This document shows positions 34,673 through 44,350 of a stretch of 64,000 nt of DNA, piece after piece. The DNA is from Pseudomonas salomonii (GTDB taxonomy: Bacteria; Pseudomonadota; Gammaproteobacteria; Pseudomonadales; Pseudomonadaceae). The stretch is taken from NCBI RefSeq assembly GCF_900107155.1, contig NZ_FNOX01000003.1:1-64000 (forward strand). Direction: 5' to 3'. The first letter of the stretch is position 1, and each line of letters starts with the position of its first letter. Made by a program: the position numbers and the translations under genes. The notes under the pieces were generated by a model. That model was given only the letters and a program-made list of their open reading frames with translations, was not told the origin of the DNA and searched no databases.

Positions 34673-35473
34673 ATGCTCAATGCAACAACCCAGGCAGATG
34701 ATCGCACTATGCATACCCCTACCGTCTCTGTAAACGAAGAGCAAAAAGGCGCGGTGATCGCCGAAGACAAGCGGTGGAACACCCGCGCGCTGATCGTCGA
34801 TGACGACCTGCCGATCCGCGAACTGCTGATCGACTACCTGGCCCGCTTCAATATTCTCGCCACCGGCGTCACCGACGGCACGGCCATGCGCACCGCCATG
34901 CAAGCCGAAACCTTTGATGTAGTAGTACTCGACCTGATGCTGCCGGGCGAAGACGGCCTGTCGCTGTGCCGTTGGTTGCGCACCGAGTCGGACATCCCGA
35001 TTTTGATGCTCACCGCACGCTGCGAACCCACCGACCGCATCATCGGCCTGGAACTGGGCGCCGATGACTATATGTCCAAGCCGTTCGAGCCGCGCGAGCT
35101 GGTGGCGCGTATCCAGACCATCCTGCGCCGGGTGCGCGATGACCGCACCGAGCAGCGCGCCAACATCCGTTTCGACAACTGGCGCCTCAACAGCGTACTG
35201 CGCCAACTGGTGGCCGACGATGGCCTGGTGGTGCCGCTGTCCAATGCGGAATTTCGCCTGCTGTGGGTGTTCATCGAGCGCCCGCGCCGTGTGCTGAGCC
35301 GCGAACAATTGCTGGATGCTGCCCGTGGCCGATCCATCGAAGCCTTCGACCGCAGCATCGATCTGCTCGTATCGCGCCTGCGCCAGAAGCTTGGGGATGA
35401 CCCGAAAGCCCCGCAACTGATCAAGACCGTGCGCGGCGAAGGCTACCTGTTCGACGCCCGGGATATCGGTTGA
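34673..35473 (+). CDS. OmpR-type response regulator
   Basis: A 266-residue regulator with an N-terminal extension of about 37 residues, then a receiver with the acidic pair in IVDDD, phosphorylated Asp87 in VVVLDLMLPGEDG and Lys in MSKPF, then an OmpR winged-helix domain ending KTVRGEGYLFDAR. Starts at 34673 or 34709 are both possible; ribosome sites are weak for both. It is followed immediately by its histidine kinase gene (TGATG overlap). Target genes unknown. Confidence 0.88.
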   Translation: MLNATTQADDRTMHTPTVSVNEEQKGAVIAEDKRWNTRALIVDDDLPIRELLIDYLARFNILATGVTDGTAMRTAMQAETFDVVVLDLMLPGEDGLSLCRWLRTESDIPILMLTARCEPTDRIIGLELGADDYMSKPFEPRELVARIQTILRRVRDDRTEQRANIRFDNWRLNSVLRQLVADDGLVVPLSNAEFRLLWVFIERPRRVLSREQLLDAARGRSIEAFDRSIDLLVSRLRQKLGDDPKAPQLIKTVRGEGYLFDARDIG

Positions 35474-36507
35474 TGCGCGCCACCTTCAATACGCTGTTTG
35501 GCAGGCTGTTCGGCGTATTGCTGGTGGCTATTGTGCTCGCTCATGTGCTGGCGATCTTCTGGTTCCGCCACTACGGCCCGCCCCCACCGCCGCCCCAGGA
35601 AACCTTTGTCGAGCAACCGGACGGCACGATGAAGCCATTGGCCCGCCATCACCGGCCGTGGTACGGCGGCCCCGTGGTGCCGCTGACCTTTCAGTTTATC
35701 TCGCTGATCATCGCCGCCTGGTACGGCGCCAAACTGCTGAGCCGGCCGATCCAGCGCCTGAGTGCAGCCGCCGAACGCTTGAGTCTTGACCTCGACAGCC
35801 CGCCGCTCAACGAGTCCGGGCCACGGGAAGCGCGCCAGGCTGCATCGACCTTCAACCTGATGCAAAAGCGCATCCGCGAGCAAGTCAGCCAGCGCGCGCG
35901 CATGCTCGGCGCCGTCTCCCATGATCTGCGTACGCCGCTGTCACGCCTCAAGCTGCGCCTGGAGCAAATCGAAGACCCCAGGCTGCAAGGCCAGATGCGC
36001 CAGGACCTGGACGACATGATCGGCATGCTCGACGCCACCTTGAGCTACCTGCACGAACAGCGCACCAGCGAGACCCGGCACTGGCTCGACGTGCAGGCGC
36101 TGGTCGAGTCCCTCAGCGAAAACGCCCAGGACCAAGGCGCGGACGTGCAGTTTTGCGGCACTTGCGCGCCGTTGCAGGTGCAACCGATGGCACTGCGTTC
36201 GTGCCTCAACAACCTGATCGACAACGCCCTGCGGTATGCCGGCACGGCGCGTATTGAGTTGGCAGACAGCCGTGGCGCCCTGGTGATCCGCGTGATCGAC
36301 CACGGGCCTGGGATTGCAGCCGATAAACGCGAGGCGGTGTTCGAACCGTTCTTTCGCCTCGAAGGCTCACGCAACCGCAACTCCGGTGGCGTCGGCCTGG
36401 GCATGACCATTTCCAAGGAAGCCGTGGAGCGCCTCGGCGGCCACCTGAGCCTGGAGGAAACCCCAGGCGGTGGCCTGACGGCCGTGATGTACTTGCCGAG
36501 GGCTTAA
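35473..36507 (+). CDS. Sensor histidine kinase
   Basis: A 344-residue kinase partnered with the preceding regulator. Two membrane helices (about residues 10-30 and 69-85) enclose a short periplasmic loop of about 38 residues that is Pro-rich (GPPPPPP) and has His-His before the second helix. HAMP follows, then His150 in SHDLRTPL, and an ATPase domain with NNLIDNALRY, DHGPGI and GLGMTISKEA. The short loop resembles small envelope-stress or metal sensors such as those of the EnvZ/CusS kind, but the signal is not deducible. Its stop overlaps the convergent gene by four bases. Confidence 0.88.
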   Translation: MRATFNTLFGRLFGVLLVAIVLAHVLAIFWFRHYGPPPPPPQETFVEQPDGTMKPLARHHRPWYGGPVVPLTFQFISLIIAAWYGAKLLSRPIQRLSAAAERLSLDLDSPPLNESGPREARQAASTFNLMQKRIREQVSQRARMLGAVSHDLRTPLSRLKLRLEQIEDPRLQGQMRQDLDDMIGMLDATLSYLHEQRTSETRHWLDVQALVESLSENAQDQGADVQFCGTCAPLQVQPMALRSCLNNLIDNALRYAGTARIELADSRGALVIRVIDHGPGIAADKREAVFEPFFRLEGSRNRNSGGVGLGMTISKEAVERLGGHLSLEETPGGGLTAVMYLPRA

Positions 36508-37565
36508 AGCGCTTTATCTTCGCGACGGTCCTGGGACTGGGTCGCGCTCCAATCCGTCAGCAGGCTGTAGGCCACCGCCAACAAGGTCGGGCCGATAAAC
36601 AGGCCGATGAAGCCAAAGGCAATCAAGCCGCCAAACACACCCAACAGCACGATGACCAGCGGCAGATTGCCGCCTCGGCTGATCAGGTACGGCTTGAGCA
36701 CGTTGTCCACGCCACTGATGATGAACGTGCCCCAGACACCGAGGAACACCGCATAGGTGTAGTCGCCCTTCCATGCCAGCCAGGCCGTGGCGGGAATCCA
36801 CACCAGCGGCGGGCCCATGGGGATCAGGCTGAGCAGGAAGGTGACGATGCCCAGCACCAGCGCGCCCGGCACGCCGGCAATCAGGAAGCCGATCAGCGCC
36901 AGCAGGGCCTGGGCCGCCGCCGTACCAATCACGCCGTTGACCACCCGCTGCACAGTGCCGGCCACCAGTTCGATGTAGTAACCGGCGCGCTCGCCGATCA
37001 GGCGCTCCAGCAACCGATGGGCAAACATCGCCAGCCGTGGCCCATCACGGTAAAAGAAGAACACGAACACCAGGCTCAGGGTCAGCTCAAGAATACCGCC
37101 ACCAATTTGCGCACTGCGCGCCAACAGCCAGTTGCCCACCTGCCCCAGGTACGGCTTGATGCTGACCATCAGCGCTGCACCCTGTTGGTCGATGCTGTCC
37201 CAGGTCGCCACCAGCCGCTCGCCAACAAAGGGGATCGAGTTCAGCCAGGCAGGGGCGGCGGGCAAGCCGTCAACCTGGATATCCTTGATCAGGCCCACCG
37301 CATCGCGCACATGGTCGGCCAGGTTGAACCCCAGCCACACCAGCGGCACCGCCACCAGCAACATCCAGCCCAACGTGAGGATGCCCGCCGCCAGGGATTC
37401 GCGGCCACCCAGCCAGCGCGTGAGCAAACGCATCAGCGGCCAGCTGGCAAACGCCAGCACCGCGCCCCAGAACAGCGCCGACCAGAACGGCGCCATCACC
37501 CAGAAGCTGGCACCAAACAACACCAGCAGCAGGATTTGCACCAGTAGGCGATCGTTATTGAGCAT
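36504..37565 (-). CDS. AI-2E family transporter (PerM/YdiK type)
   Basis: A 353-residue inner-membrane protein with about eight hydrophobic segments, a central hydrophilic region (DHVRDAVGLIKDIQVDG) and the family segment PMGPPLVWIPATAWL followed by YLISRGGNLPLVIVLLGV. Named for a suspected autoinducer-2 exporter, but many members move other small molecules or ions, and function here is not known. Converges on the histidine kinase gene with overlapping stop codons. Confidence 0.85.
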   Translation of the reverse strand: MLNNDRLLVQILLLVLFGASFWVMAPFWSALFWGAVLAFASWPLMRLLTRWLGGRESLAAGILTLGWMLLVAVPLVWLGFNLADHVRDAVGLIKDIQVDGLPAAPAWLNSIPFVGERLVATWDSIDQQGAALMVSIKPYLGQVGNWLLARSAQIGGGILELTLSLVFVFFFYRDGPRLAMFAHRLLERLIGERAGYYIELVAGTVQRVVNGVIGTAAAQALLALIGFLIAGVPGALVLGIVTFLLSLIPMGPPLVWIPATAWLAWKGDYTYAVFLGVWGTFIISGVDNVLKPYLISRGGNLPLVIVLLGVFGGLIAFGFIGLFIGPTLLAVAYSLLTDWSATQSQDRREDKAL

Positions 37566-37602
37566 CGGGTATCTCGAGAATAAGGCTGTAGGAAGAGAGC
37601 TT

Positions 37603-37629
37603 AGGCGAACGGCACGGGTCCGTTCGCCT
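37603..37629 (-). terminator. Probable terminator after the DUF4892 gene
   Basis: AGGCGAACGG at 37603-37612 and CCGTTCGCCT at 37620-37629 form a ten-base stem with a CACGGGT loop, nine bases past the gene's stop on the minus strand. The T-run is weak, so moderate confidence. Confidence 0.65.
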
Positions 37630-37637
37630 TATAACGG

Positions 37638-38456
37638 TCAGCGTATCAGATGCAGGTGCAAACCCTTAGCGTCACCGCTGCCGGTTTCCAGGCGGGCGGC
37701 ACGCACACCGCTGTCGATCAGGCCCTGGCGCCAGGCCTCGGCGGTCGGCCCGGTGAGGCTCACGCGCAAGGTGGCGTCGAGGTTCAAACCACGGGAAATC
37801 AAGGTCAGCCAGGTGGTGTCAGGCGCGTTGCCGAGTGCCGGAAAGTCCAGCTCGCCGGTGCTTTTCAGCTCGCGCAGCAAGGTCGCCGAGGTGGGCAGCA
37901 AGTCGCCCAAGGGCGCGTCGGCGTCCAGTTGTTCTACATGCAGATAAGCACGGCGGTTGCCGCGCGTAATGCCATACAGCGCCACCAACGAGTGGTCCTG
38001 CGGGGCTGCCAGGCGCAGCAGCAGGTATTCCTGCTGGCCGTCGGCGCCGACCAGCTTGGCATTGCCGAACACTTCATTGGCCCACAGGCTGCTTTCGCCG
38101 CAATCACGCGCCTGGCACCAGAACAACAGCTGCGCGCCCTTGGCCTGCAACGCTTCACGTGTCGCGATAAAGGCGGCGCTGGAGGTGTGCTCGGCGGGCA
38201 GTTCATAGGTGATGGCAGTGGTTTGGCCGCGGGCCGTGGCCTGGCCTTCGTAGCGCAGCTGGCCGCTGATCTTGCGGATCGCGCCCATGGGGTAGATGCG
38301 TTCTTTTTCTTCAGCGGGGCGATAATCGACGATTTGCGCATCGACCTGACGGGCCACGGCCGGCAGATCCTGGCTGCCTGGCACATCGGCGGCGAACACC
38401 AGGGGGCTGAAACAGCACAGCCCAAGGGCACGGAGACATTCTTTACGCAGGCTCAT
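37638..38456 (-). CDS. DUF4892-family exported protein
   Basis: A 272-residue protein with a Sec signal peptide (MSLRKECLRALGLCCFSPLV, then FAADVPGS) and a periplasmic mature region with a Cys pair in FWCQARDCGESS that may form a disulphide. I recognise the pattern of DUF4892 proteins common in Pseudomonas, including SNRAYLH-like GNRRAYLHVEQLDAD and C-terminal ARLETGSGDAKGLHL. No catalytic motif is known. The 102 bases ahead of it hold no gene. Confidence 0.75.
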   Translation of the reverse strand: MSLRKECLRALGLCCFSPLVFAADVPGSQDLPAVARQVDAQIVDYRPAEEKERIYPMGAIRKISGQLRYEGQATARGQTTAITYELPAEHTSSAAFIATREALQAKGAQLLFWCQARDCGESSLWANEVFGNAKLVGADGQQEYLLLRLAAPQDHSLVALYGITRGNRRAYLHVEQLDADAPLGDLLPTSATLLRELKSTGELDFPALGNAPDTTWLTLISRGLNLDATLRVSLTGPTAEAWRQGLIDSGVRAARLETGSGDAKGLHLHLIR

Positions 38457-38558
38457 CGGATGAGTGAGCCCTGGCCATCGAAGTGCACAGCAGTGTTGAG
38501 TTCGTACATGGTTGACTCCCTTTCAATCCGCCCAGCCTCGGCAGTTGACCCCGCCAAG

Positions 38559-39413
38559 TCAAGGCGTGGAGAAGAACCGATTGAAACAGTCTGCAACAAG
38601 GATCGCGCCGGGCTCATCATTAAGGTGTAAATGATGGCCGCCCGGCAGCGTGCTCACCGTAAAAGGTAGCTGAGAAAGCAATTCGGAATGTTTCGCCAAC
38701 AGGCCGTCAGCCGCGACGACCAACTGTGTAGGGCAACCCACACGCCGCACGAAAGCCATCGCCTGCTCATCGGTCAGGCGCATCGGCGATGCCAGGGTCA
38801 AGCGCGCGTCGGTGCGCCAGGTGTAGCCGCCCGGCACGGGCATCAAACCGCGCTGGGCCAGCAGTTCGGCGGCTTCACGGCTGACCGCCACTACGCCTTT
38901 CATGCGCGCTTGCACCGCGAGGTCCAAGGTGCTGTAGACCGGTTTGCGCTTGTCTTGCAACCTCAATTGCGCCTGCAACGCCATGCCGAGGCGCTCGGCA
39001 GCGTTCTCGCCAGCAGCGGTCGGCGGGATCACGCCGTCGATCAACCCCAGGTGAGTGACACGTTCCGGCAACGCCCCGGCCAGCACCAGGGAAACGATGG
39101 CGCCCAGGGAATGGCCAAGTAATGCAAAACGTTTCCAGCCCAGTTGTTCAGCCACTTGCAGCACATCAAACACATAATCCCACAAGGCATAACCGGCCCC
39201 ACCAGGCCGATGGGCCGAATGCCCATGCCCGGCCATGTCCAGCGCAACGATGCGCAACCCCTCAAGCTTGGGCGCCAGCCGCGCAAAGCTGTTGGCGTTG
39301 TCCAGCCAGCCATGCAAAGCGATCACCGGCAGGCCGTCTTCAGGCCCGAACAGATGCGCGGCCAATTCGATATGCGGCAGGCTCAGGCGCACTTCTTCGA
39401 CCGGGTTGCTCAT
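38559..39413 (-). CDS. Alpha/beta hydrolase
   Basis: A 284-residue cytosolic hydrolase with HGWLDNANSF (oxyanion turn), nucleophile Ser in GHSLGAIVS, acid region AADGLLAKH and catalytic His in PGGHHLHL. It overlaps the preceding, unrelated-by-sequence alpha/beta hydrolase gene by four bases, so the two are translationally coupled. Substrate unknown; such pairs are widespread in Pseudomonas near fatty-acid genes. Confidence 0.82.
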   Translation of the reverse strand: MSNPVEEVRLSLPHIELAAHLFGPEDGLPVIALHGWLDNANSFARLAPKLEGLRIVALDMAGHGHSAHRPGGAGYALWDYVFDVLQVAEQLGWKRFALLGHSLGAIVSLVLAGALPERVTHLGLIDGVIPPTAAGENAAERLGMALQAQLRLQDKRKPVYSTLDLAVQARMKGVVAVSREAAELLAQRGLMPVPGGYTWRTDARLTLASPMRLTDEQAMAFVRRVGCPTQLVVAADGLLAKHSELLSQLPFTVSTLPGGHHLHLNDEPGAILVADCFNRFFSTP

Positions 39414-40213
39414 GCGCAGCTGCGCTCGCGGGCTTGCCAGCGGGAAAACAGGTTCTTGATCAACGTCGCGGTGTCCTGGGGGCGTTCGAGGGGAAACATG
39501 TGGCCGCCGGGCATGGTGAGCATTTCGCCCATGGGCAGGCGGTCGACACCACTGGCATGGTGACGCATCACCACCCGGCTCTGGCGACCGCGCACCACCG
39601 CCAGCGGCACCTTCAATTGGCGAACCTGGCCTGGGCTGGTGTGGGGCACGCCTCGGTAGATACTGATCTCGGTGGCCGGGTCAAAGCGCAAGCGCAGGCG
39701 ATCGCCCACCTGTTGCAGGCCGTGTTGCAGGTACGCGTCAAAGCACTCCGGGTCGAAACCGCGAAACAGCGTTTTGCCGGCGAAATAGCTGCGTGCAGCT
39801 GCCAGGTCACTGAATTCTTCCCGTCGCCCCAAGGTGCGCCCCGCCGGCGTCAGACGGTCGATAAAACCAAAGCGCTTGGCGGCGCGAATCACCCAGCGGT
39901 CAGCGCGGGTCAACACCGGCGAATCGAGCATCACCACGCCACGGTACAGCTGCGGGCAGCGCATGGCGGCGTGCAAGTGCAGTACGCCGCCCAAGGAATG
40001 GCCCACGCCCCACACCGGTTCCGGTTGCTGTTTCAGGTGGTGGATCAGCTCGTCCACCAGGTTCTGCCAGTTGTCATCCACCGGAAACCTGGGGTCGTGA
40101 CCGTGCTGCGGCAAATGCGCCACCGCGTATTCCGGGGCCAGGGCGGCAAACAACTTGCCGTACGTGGCCGAAGGAAAGCCATTGGCATGGGCAAAAAACA
40201 CGTGCTGCGACAT
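39410..40213 (-). CDS. Alpha/beta hydrolase
   Basis: A 267-residue hydrolase with HANGFPSATY near the N-terminus as the oxyanion loop, nucleophile Ser in GVGHSLGGVLH and catalytic His in MPGGHMFPLERP. The HANGFPS start is characteristic of a distinct esterase subgroup. First gene of the coupled hydrolase pair; the thioesterase and acyl-CoA synthetase genes lie upstream on the same strand, suggesting acyl-ester metabolism. Confidence 0.82.
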   Translation of the reverse strand: MSQHVFFAHANGFPSATYGKLFAALAPEYAVAHLPQHGHDPRFPVDDNWQNLVDELIHHLKQQPEPVWGVGHSLGGVLHLHAAMRCPQLYRGVVMLDSPVLTRADRWVIRAAKRFGFIDRLTPAGRTLGRREEFSDLAAARSYFAGKTLFRGFDPECFDAYLQHGLQQVGDRLRLRFDPATEISIYRGVPHTSPGQVRQLKVPLAVVRGRQSRVVMRHHASGVDRLPMGEMLTMPGGHMFPLERPQDTATLIKNLFSRWQARERSCA

Positions 40214-40310
40214 ACAGGATCCATCTACGAGAACAGAAGTGAATTGTCACCAGCCTTTAACCGTACAGCAATGACTGTAACCGCCAGGAATGATGACACT
40301 CACGCCACGC

Positions 40311-40754
40311 CTATCGTGCCGGCGGCTTCTCGCCCAACGGCACCACGGCCATGGTCAGGCGCGACACGCAGCTGGCCTTGCCATCGTCGCTGGTCAAGCG
40401 AATGTCCCAGACCTGCGTAGTACGGCCGATATGAATCGCCCGCGCCACCGCCGTCACCCGCCCGCTGCGCACACCACGCAGGTGGTTGGCGTTGACCTCA
40501 AGGCCCACGCAATAGAACTTGCTGGCATCAATGCACAGGTAAGCCGCCATGGAACCGACGCTTTCGGCCAGCACCACCGACGCGCCACCGTGCAGCAGGC
40601 CGTACGGTTGGTGGGTGCGCTGGTCGACCACCATGCTCGCGGTCAGGGACTCGTCGTCGAAGCTTTCGAAACGGATATCCAGCAATTCACCGATGGTGTT
40701 TTTCTGGCTGGCGTTGAGTTGCTCGATATTCGGTTGGGTGCGCCACAAGCTCAT
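40311..40754 (-). CDS. Hotdog-fold thioesterase (MenI/YdiI type)
   Basis: A 147-residue acyl-CoA thioesterase of the PaaI/YdiI class. HGGASVVLAESVGSMAAYL contains the substrate-loop HGG and the catalytic acidic residue (Glu in LAES). It would hydrolyse aryl- or acyl-CoA in the cytosol as a tetramer. It lies 30 bases downstream of an acyl-CoA synthetase gene, so the two likely form an operon that makes and breaks CoA esters. Confidence 0.88.
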   Translation of the reverse strand: MSLWRTQPNIEQLNASQKNTIGELLDIRFESFDDESLTASMVVDQRTHQPYGLLHGGASVVLAESVGSMAAYLCIDASKFYCVGLEVNANHLRGVRSGRVTAVARAIHIGRTTQVWDIRLTSDDGKASCVSRLTMAVVPLGEKPPAR

Positions 40755-40784
40755 GAAATCGTCCTTATTGGTTTTATTACGACC

Positions 40785-42434
40785 CTAATCCTGCCACACA
40801 ATCGGCTCGCTGCGTTCGCTCCAGGCCGAAAATTGTGCGCCGTAAGTCGACTCGATCACGTTGCGTTTTATCTTCAAAGTCGGCGTCAGAAAGCCGTTCT
40901 CTACTGCCCAACTGTCTTTGACCACCACCAGTTGGCGCAACCGCTCGTGCTTGTCCAACGCGCCGTTGACCTGTTCCAGCCAGCGTTCCAGGCTGCTGCG
41001 CAGTGCCTGTCGGTCCTGGCTGCCGGCCGACAACACGCACAGGCCCATCGGCGCCAGCAAACCATCGCCGACCACGCACACCTGTTCGATGCGCGCGTGT
41101 TCAGCCAGGCGGTTTTCGATCGGCGCCGGGGCCACGTACTTGCCCTTGCTGGTCTTGAAGATCTCCTTGAGACGCCCGGTCAGGCGCAGGCGGCCGTCAG
41201 CATCCTGCTCGCCCTTGTCGCCGGTGCGCAGGAAGCCATCGTCGGTGAGGGTTTCGGCGGTTTTCTGCGGGTCCTTGAAGTAACCGAGCATGGTCGCGCC
41301 GCTGCGCACCTGCACTTCGCCCATCGGGTCGATGCGCACCTCAACGCCAGGGCACGGCAAGCCGATCCAGCCGAGCGTTTGCTGGCCAGGGCGGCATACA
41401 TGGGAATAGCCGCAGCTTTCGGTCATGCCATACACCTCCAGCACGTCCAGGCCCAGGCGTTGATACCAGCGCAGCAAGGCTTCCGGCACCGGGGCGGCGC
41501 CGGACAGCGCGATGCGCAGCGCATCCAGGCCCAACCCGACCAACACTTTGTGGCCGACGCGCTTGCCGATAAAAGGCAGGCGCAACAGGGTATCGAGGCG
41601 TTTTTCCGGGATTTTGGCGTAGACGCCCATCTGGAACTTGGTCCAGATACGCGGGACGCCGAACAAGGCCGTGGGGCGCGCCCGGCGCAGGTCGGTCAGG
41701 AAGGTGTCGAGGCTTTCGGCGAAAAACACGGTTTGCCCGGTATAGATCGCCGCCAACTCGACAAACATGCGCTCTGCCACATGGCACAACGGCAGGTAGG
41801 ACAGCAGCCGGTCGTCCTCGCCCAAGCCAAATATTTGCGTGCCGCGCGTGGCGGCAAACCCCAAGGCACCGAAGGTTTGCATCACACCTTTGGGCAAGCC
41901 GGTGGTGCCGGAGGTGTAGACAATGGTGGCCAGGCTCGCGGCCTCAGGCAAAGGGTTGTCCTGAATCGGTGAACTGGCTTGCAGGTCTGCCCAGCTGAAA
42001 TCAAAGTCGCCGGCCGGGCACAACGGCAGGCTGATGGTCGGCAAACCGGCCGGGATGCCGGGCGCCATGGCGGGCCAGTCATCCAGCTTGCCGATCAACA
42101 CCAGCGCCGCCTCCGAATGCGTGAGCACATGGTTGACGGAGTCCGCCGTGAGGTTGGGGTACAACGGCACCGACACATGCCCGGCCATCCAGATCGCCAG
42201 GTCGGCAATGATCCAGTGCGCGCAGTTTTTCGAGATCAGGGCAATGTGCGAGCCCTGGGGCAATGCCCGGGCGCGCAGCCAATGCGCGGCACATCGGGCC
42301 TGATGGCCGACATCGCCCCAGGTGAGCGTCTGCACCTCGCCGCCGCCGATGGGTTGCACCAGGAAAGGTTTGCGCGGGTGTCGCGCTTCACGTTCGAAGA
42401 AGACCTGCAACGGCAAACGAAAAGCGACAGGCAT
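40785..42434 (-). CDS. AMP-binding acyl-CoA synthetase
   Basis: A 549-residue adenylate-forming ligase. ATP motif YTSGTTGLPKG, the VYGMTESCG core, GDKGEQDADGRL and KTSKGKYVAPAPIENRL near the C-terminus place it with long-chain fatty-acyl-CoA synthetases. It activates carboxylic acids through an acyl-AMP. The start at 42434 has AAGGAG seven bases ahead; the 14 codons upstream are open but lack support. It likely shares an operon with the thioesterase gene. Confidence 0.9.
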   Translation of the reverse strand: MPVAFRLPLQVFFEREARHPRKPFLVQPIGGGEVQTLTWGDVGHQARCAAHWLRARALPQGSHIALISKNCAHWIIADLAIWMAGHVSVPLYPNLTADSVNHVLTHSEAALVLIGKLDDWPAMAPGIPAGLPTISLPLCPAGDFDFSWADLQASSPIQDNPLPEAASLATIVYTSGTTGLPKGVMQTFGALGFAATRGTQIFGLGEDDRLLSYLPLCHVAERMFVELAAIYTGQTVFFAESLDTFLTDLRRARPTALFGVPRIWTKFQMGVYAKIPEKRLDTLLRLPFIGKRVGHKVLVGLGLDALRIALSGAAPVPEALLRWYQRLGLDVLEVYGMTESCGYSHVCRPGQQTLGWIGLPCPGVEVRIDPMGEVQVRSGATMLGYFKDPQKTAETLTDDGFLRTGDKGEQDADGRLRLTGRLKEIFKTSKGKYVAPAPIENRLAEHARIEQVCVVGDGLLAPMGLCVLSAGSQDRQALRSSLERWLEQVNGALDKHERLRQLVVVKDSWAVENGFLTPTLKIKRNVIESTYGAQFSAWSERSEPIVWQD

Positions 42435-42519
42435 GGGACGCGCTCCTTTGTGATCCGATGATAGCCAACCAAGCACTTGCTTGGTTGACTATATAGCACA
42501 CAAAAAGAAGCGATCCAGC

Positions 42520-42969
42520 TTATGGGTTTTTTACGTTGACCAGGCTCATCAGCCCTGCCAGCGGAAAATCGCCTTCCAGCTCCGCCAGGCTGGCGGTGTG
42601 CATCGGCTCTGGCTGGCGCGGGTGACCATGCTGCAAAAAGCTGATCAGGCTGCCCACCAAGGGTTGGTGGCTGACCAGCAGCACGTTGTCATCGGTGTCG
42701 AGCTTTTCCAGCACTTGCAGCGGGTTGCCCTCAGGCGTCAACCACGGCACCGTGCGGACCTGCGGCTCGAAACCCAGCACCTCACGCACCAACTGCGCGG
42801 TTTGCTGCGCCCGCACATAGGGGCTGGCGATAATGGCACTGATGGGCTGGCCAATCAGGTGCGCGGCACTGCGCAACACTTCGCCACGACCATGCTCGGT
42901 GAGGTTGCGCTCGGCGTCGGTGCGCGCATGCCCTTCGGCTTCACCGTGACGCAAAATCCATAGCTTCAC
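42520..42969 (-). CDS. sixA: Phosphohistidine phosphatase SixA
   Basis: A 149-residue histidine phosphatase. The catalytic LRHGEAEGH at residues 6-14 and the second His in VSHQPLVGSL are present. SixA removes phosphate from His residues of phosphorelay or nitrogen-PTS proteins. It overlaps the DUF4389 gene upstream by four bases, and gpsA precedes that, a conserved Pseudomonas order. Confidence 0.92.
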   Translation of the reverse strand: MKLWILRHGEAEGHARTDAERNLTEHGRGEVLRSAAHLIGQPISAIIASPYVRAQQTAQLVREVLGFEPQVRTVPWLTPEGNPLQVLEKLDTDDNVLLVSHQPLVGSLISFLQHGHPRQPEPMHTASLAELEGDFPLAGLMSLVNVKNP

Positions 42970-43313
42970 AGCTTCGGCTCCTCATCACGCACCGGGTGCG
43001 GCGCGGGCGGCACGCTGTGGGCGGCTTCGCCTTCGGGTGCGCGTGGGGTTGGCCAATCGGCGAACGGCCAGGGTTTCTGCTCGGTGTGAAAGCTGCCGAA
43101 ACGGCCGATCTGCGCCAGGAACTGGCTGAGGCTGTCGCCAAAATTCATCAGGCCCAGGTTCGGCGCGCCGTAGATCAGGCGATAAATCAGCTGCACCACC
43201 ACCAGCGCACCGAGCAGGAACTGCGCCACTTGCCACACCAGCGCAAACACCAGCATCCACAGGATACGCAGGAGGATGGACTCGTATTTTGGGCTGTCTT
43301 TCGGATCGTTCAT
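42966..43313 (-). CDS. DUF4389 membrane protein
   Basis: A 115-residue protein with a hydrophobic N-terminal half (about residues 14-48, including LLRILWMLVFALVWQVAQF) and a Pro-rich hydrophilic tail ending RDEEPKL. It matches the DUF4389 pattern; function unknown. Sits between gpsA (11 bases) and sixA (overlap), so one operon. Confidence 0.85.
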   Translation of the reverse strand: MNDPKDSPKYESILLRILWMLVFALVWQVAQFLLGALVVVQLIYRLIYGAPNLGLMNFGDSLSQFLAQIGRFGSFHTEQKPWPFADWPTPRAPEGEAAHSVPPAPHPVRDEEPKL

Positions 43314-43324
43314 GTGCGCGTTCC

Positions 43325-44350
43325 TCAGTTGAAACCACTGGTGGAAATAAAGTCGACGTCGGTTTTGGGCTCGGCGCGCATCAGCAGCTCGATCACCTGG
43401 TTCAAGGTGCGCCCTTCAAACAGGATCGCGTGCAGCCCGGCGACCAGCGGCATGTACACACCGACTTCCTGGGCCTTGGCCTTCAGCACCTTGAGGGTGT
43501 TGACGCCTTCGGCGACTTCGCCCAGGCGCGTAACCGCGTCTTCCAGGCTCAGGCCCTGGCCGAGGGCGAAACCGACCTGATAGTTACGGCTTTTGGGCGA
43601 CGAGCAGGTGACGATCAAGTCGCCTACGCCGGCCAACCCGAGGAAGGTCATCGGGTTGGCGCCCTGGTTCACCGCAAATCGGGTCATTTCCGCCAGCGCG
43701 CGGGTGATCAGCATGCTCTTGGTGTTCTCGCCCATGCCCAGGGCCACGGCCATGCCGGCGATGATCGCGTAGACGTTTTTCAGCGCCCCGCCCAGCTCGA
43801 CGCCGAAGCGGTCGCCACTGGCGTAGACGCGAAAGGTACGGCCATGCAGCACAGCCTGGACACGTTCGCACAGCGCCTCGTCTTCGCTGGCCACCACCGT
43901 GGCGGTCAGCGCGTGCTCGGCGACTTCCCGCGCCAGGTTCGGCCCGGACAGCACGCCGATGCGCGCCTGCGGGGCGATCTCGGCGAGGATTTCGCTCATC
44001 AGCTTGAAGGTCTGCGCCTCAATGCCTTTGGTCAGGCTGACCAGCAGCTTGCCGGCCAGGCGCTCAGCGTGGGGCGCCAACACCGAGCGCAAGGCGCTGG
44101 AAGGCAGCGCGACAAAACACAGGTCACAGTCGGTCAGCGTCGCCAACAGGTCGGTGACCGGTTCCACCGCCGGATGAATCTTGATGCCTTTAAGGTAACG
44201 GGGGTTTTCCCGATGCACGCGGATGGCCTCGGCCTGCTCGGGATCGCGCATCCACTGGCGCACCGCGTGGCCATTCTCAGCCAGCAGGTTAGCCACGGCG
44301 GTACCAAAACTTCCGCCTCCCAGGACCGCAATAGGGCGCTGTTCAGTCAT
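43325..44350 (-). CDS. gpsA: Glycerol-3-phosphate dehydrogenase (NAD(P)+)
   Basis: A 341-residue enzyme reducing dihydroxyacetone phosphate to sn-glycerol 3-phosphate for phospholipid synthesis. GGGSFGTA cofactor motif near residue 10, [18 protein letters not shown] and the catalytic Lys region in [14 protein letters not shown] are all present. The ATG at 44350 is used; a TTG two codons earlier is possible. First gene of gpsA-DUF4389-sixA. Confidence 0.94.
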   Translation of the reverse strand: MTEQRPIAVLGGGSFGTAVANLLAENGHAVRQWMRDPEQAEAIRVHRENPRYLKGIKIHPAVEPVTDLLATLTDCDLCFVALPSSALRSVLAPHAERLAGKLLVSLTKGIEAQTFKLMSEILAEIAPQARIGVLSGPNLAREVAEHALTATVVASEDEALCERVQAVLHGRTFRVYASGDRFGVELGGALKNVYAIIAGMAVALGMGENTKSMLITRALAEMTRFAVNQGANPMTFLGLAGVGDLIVTCSSPKSRNYQVGFALGQGLSLEDAVTRLGEVAEGVNTLKVLKAKAQEVGVYMPLVAGLHAILFEGRTLNQVIELLMRAEPKTDVDFISTSGFN

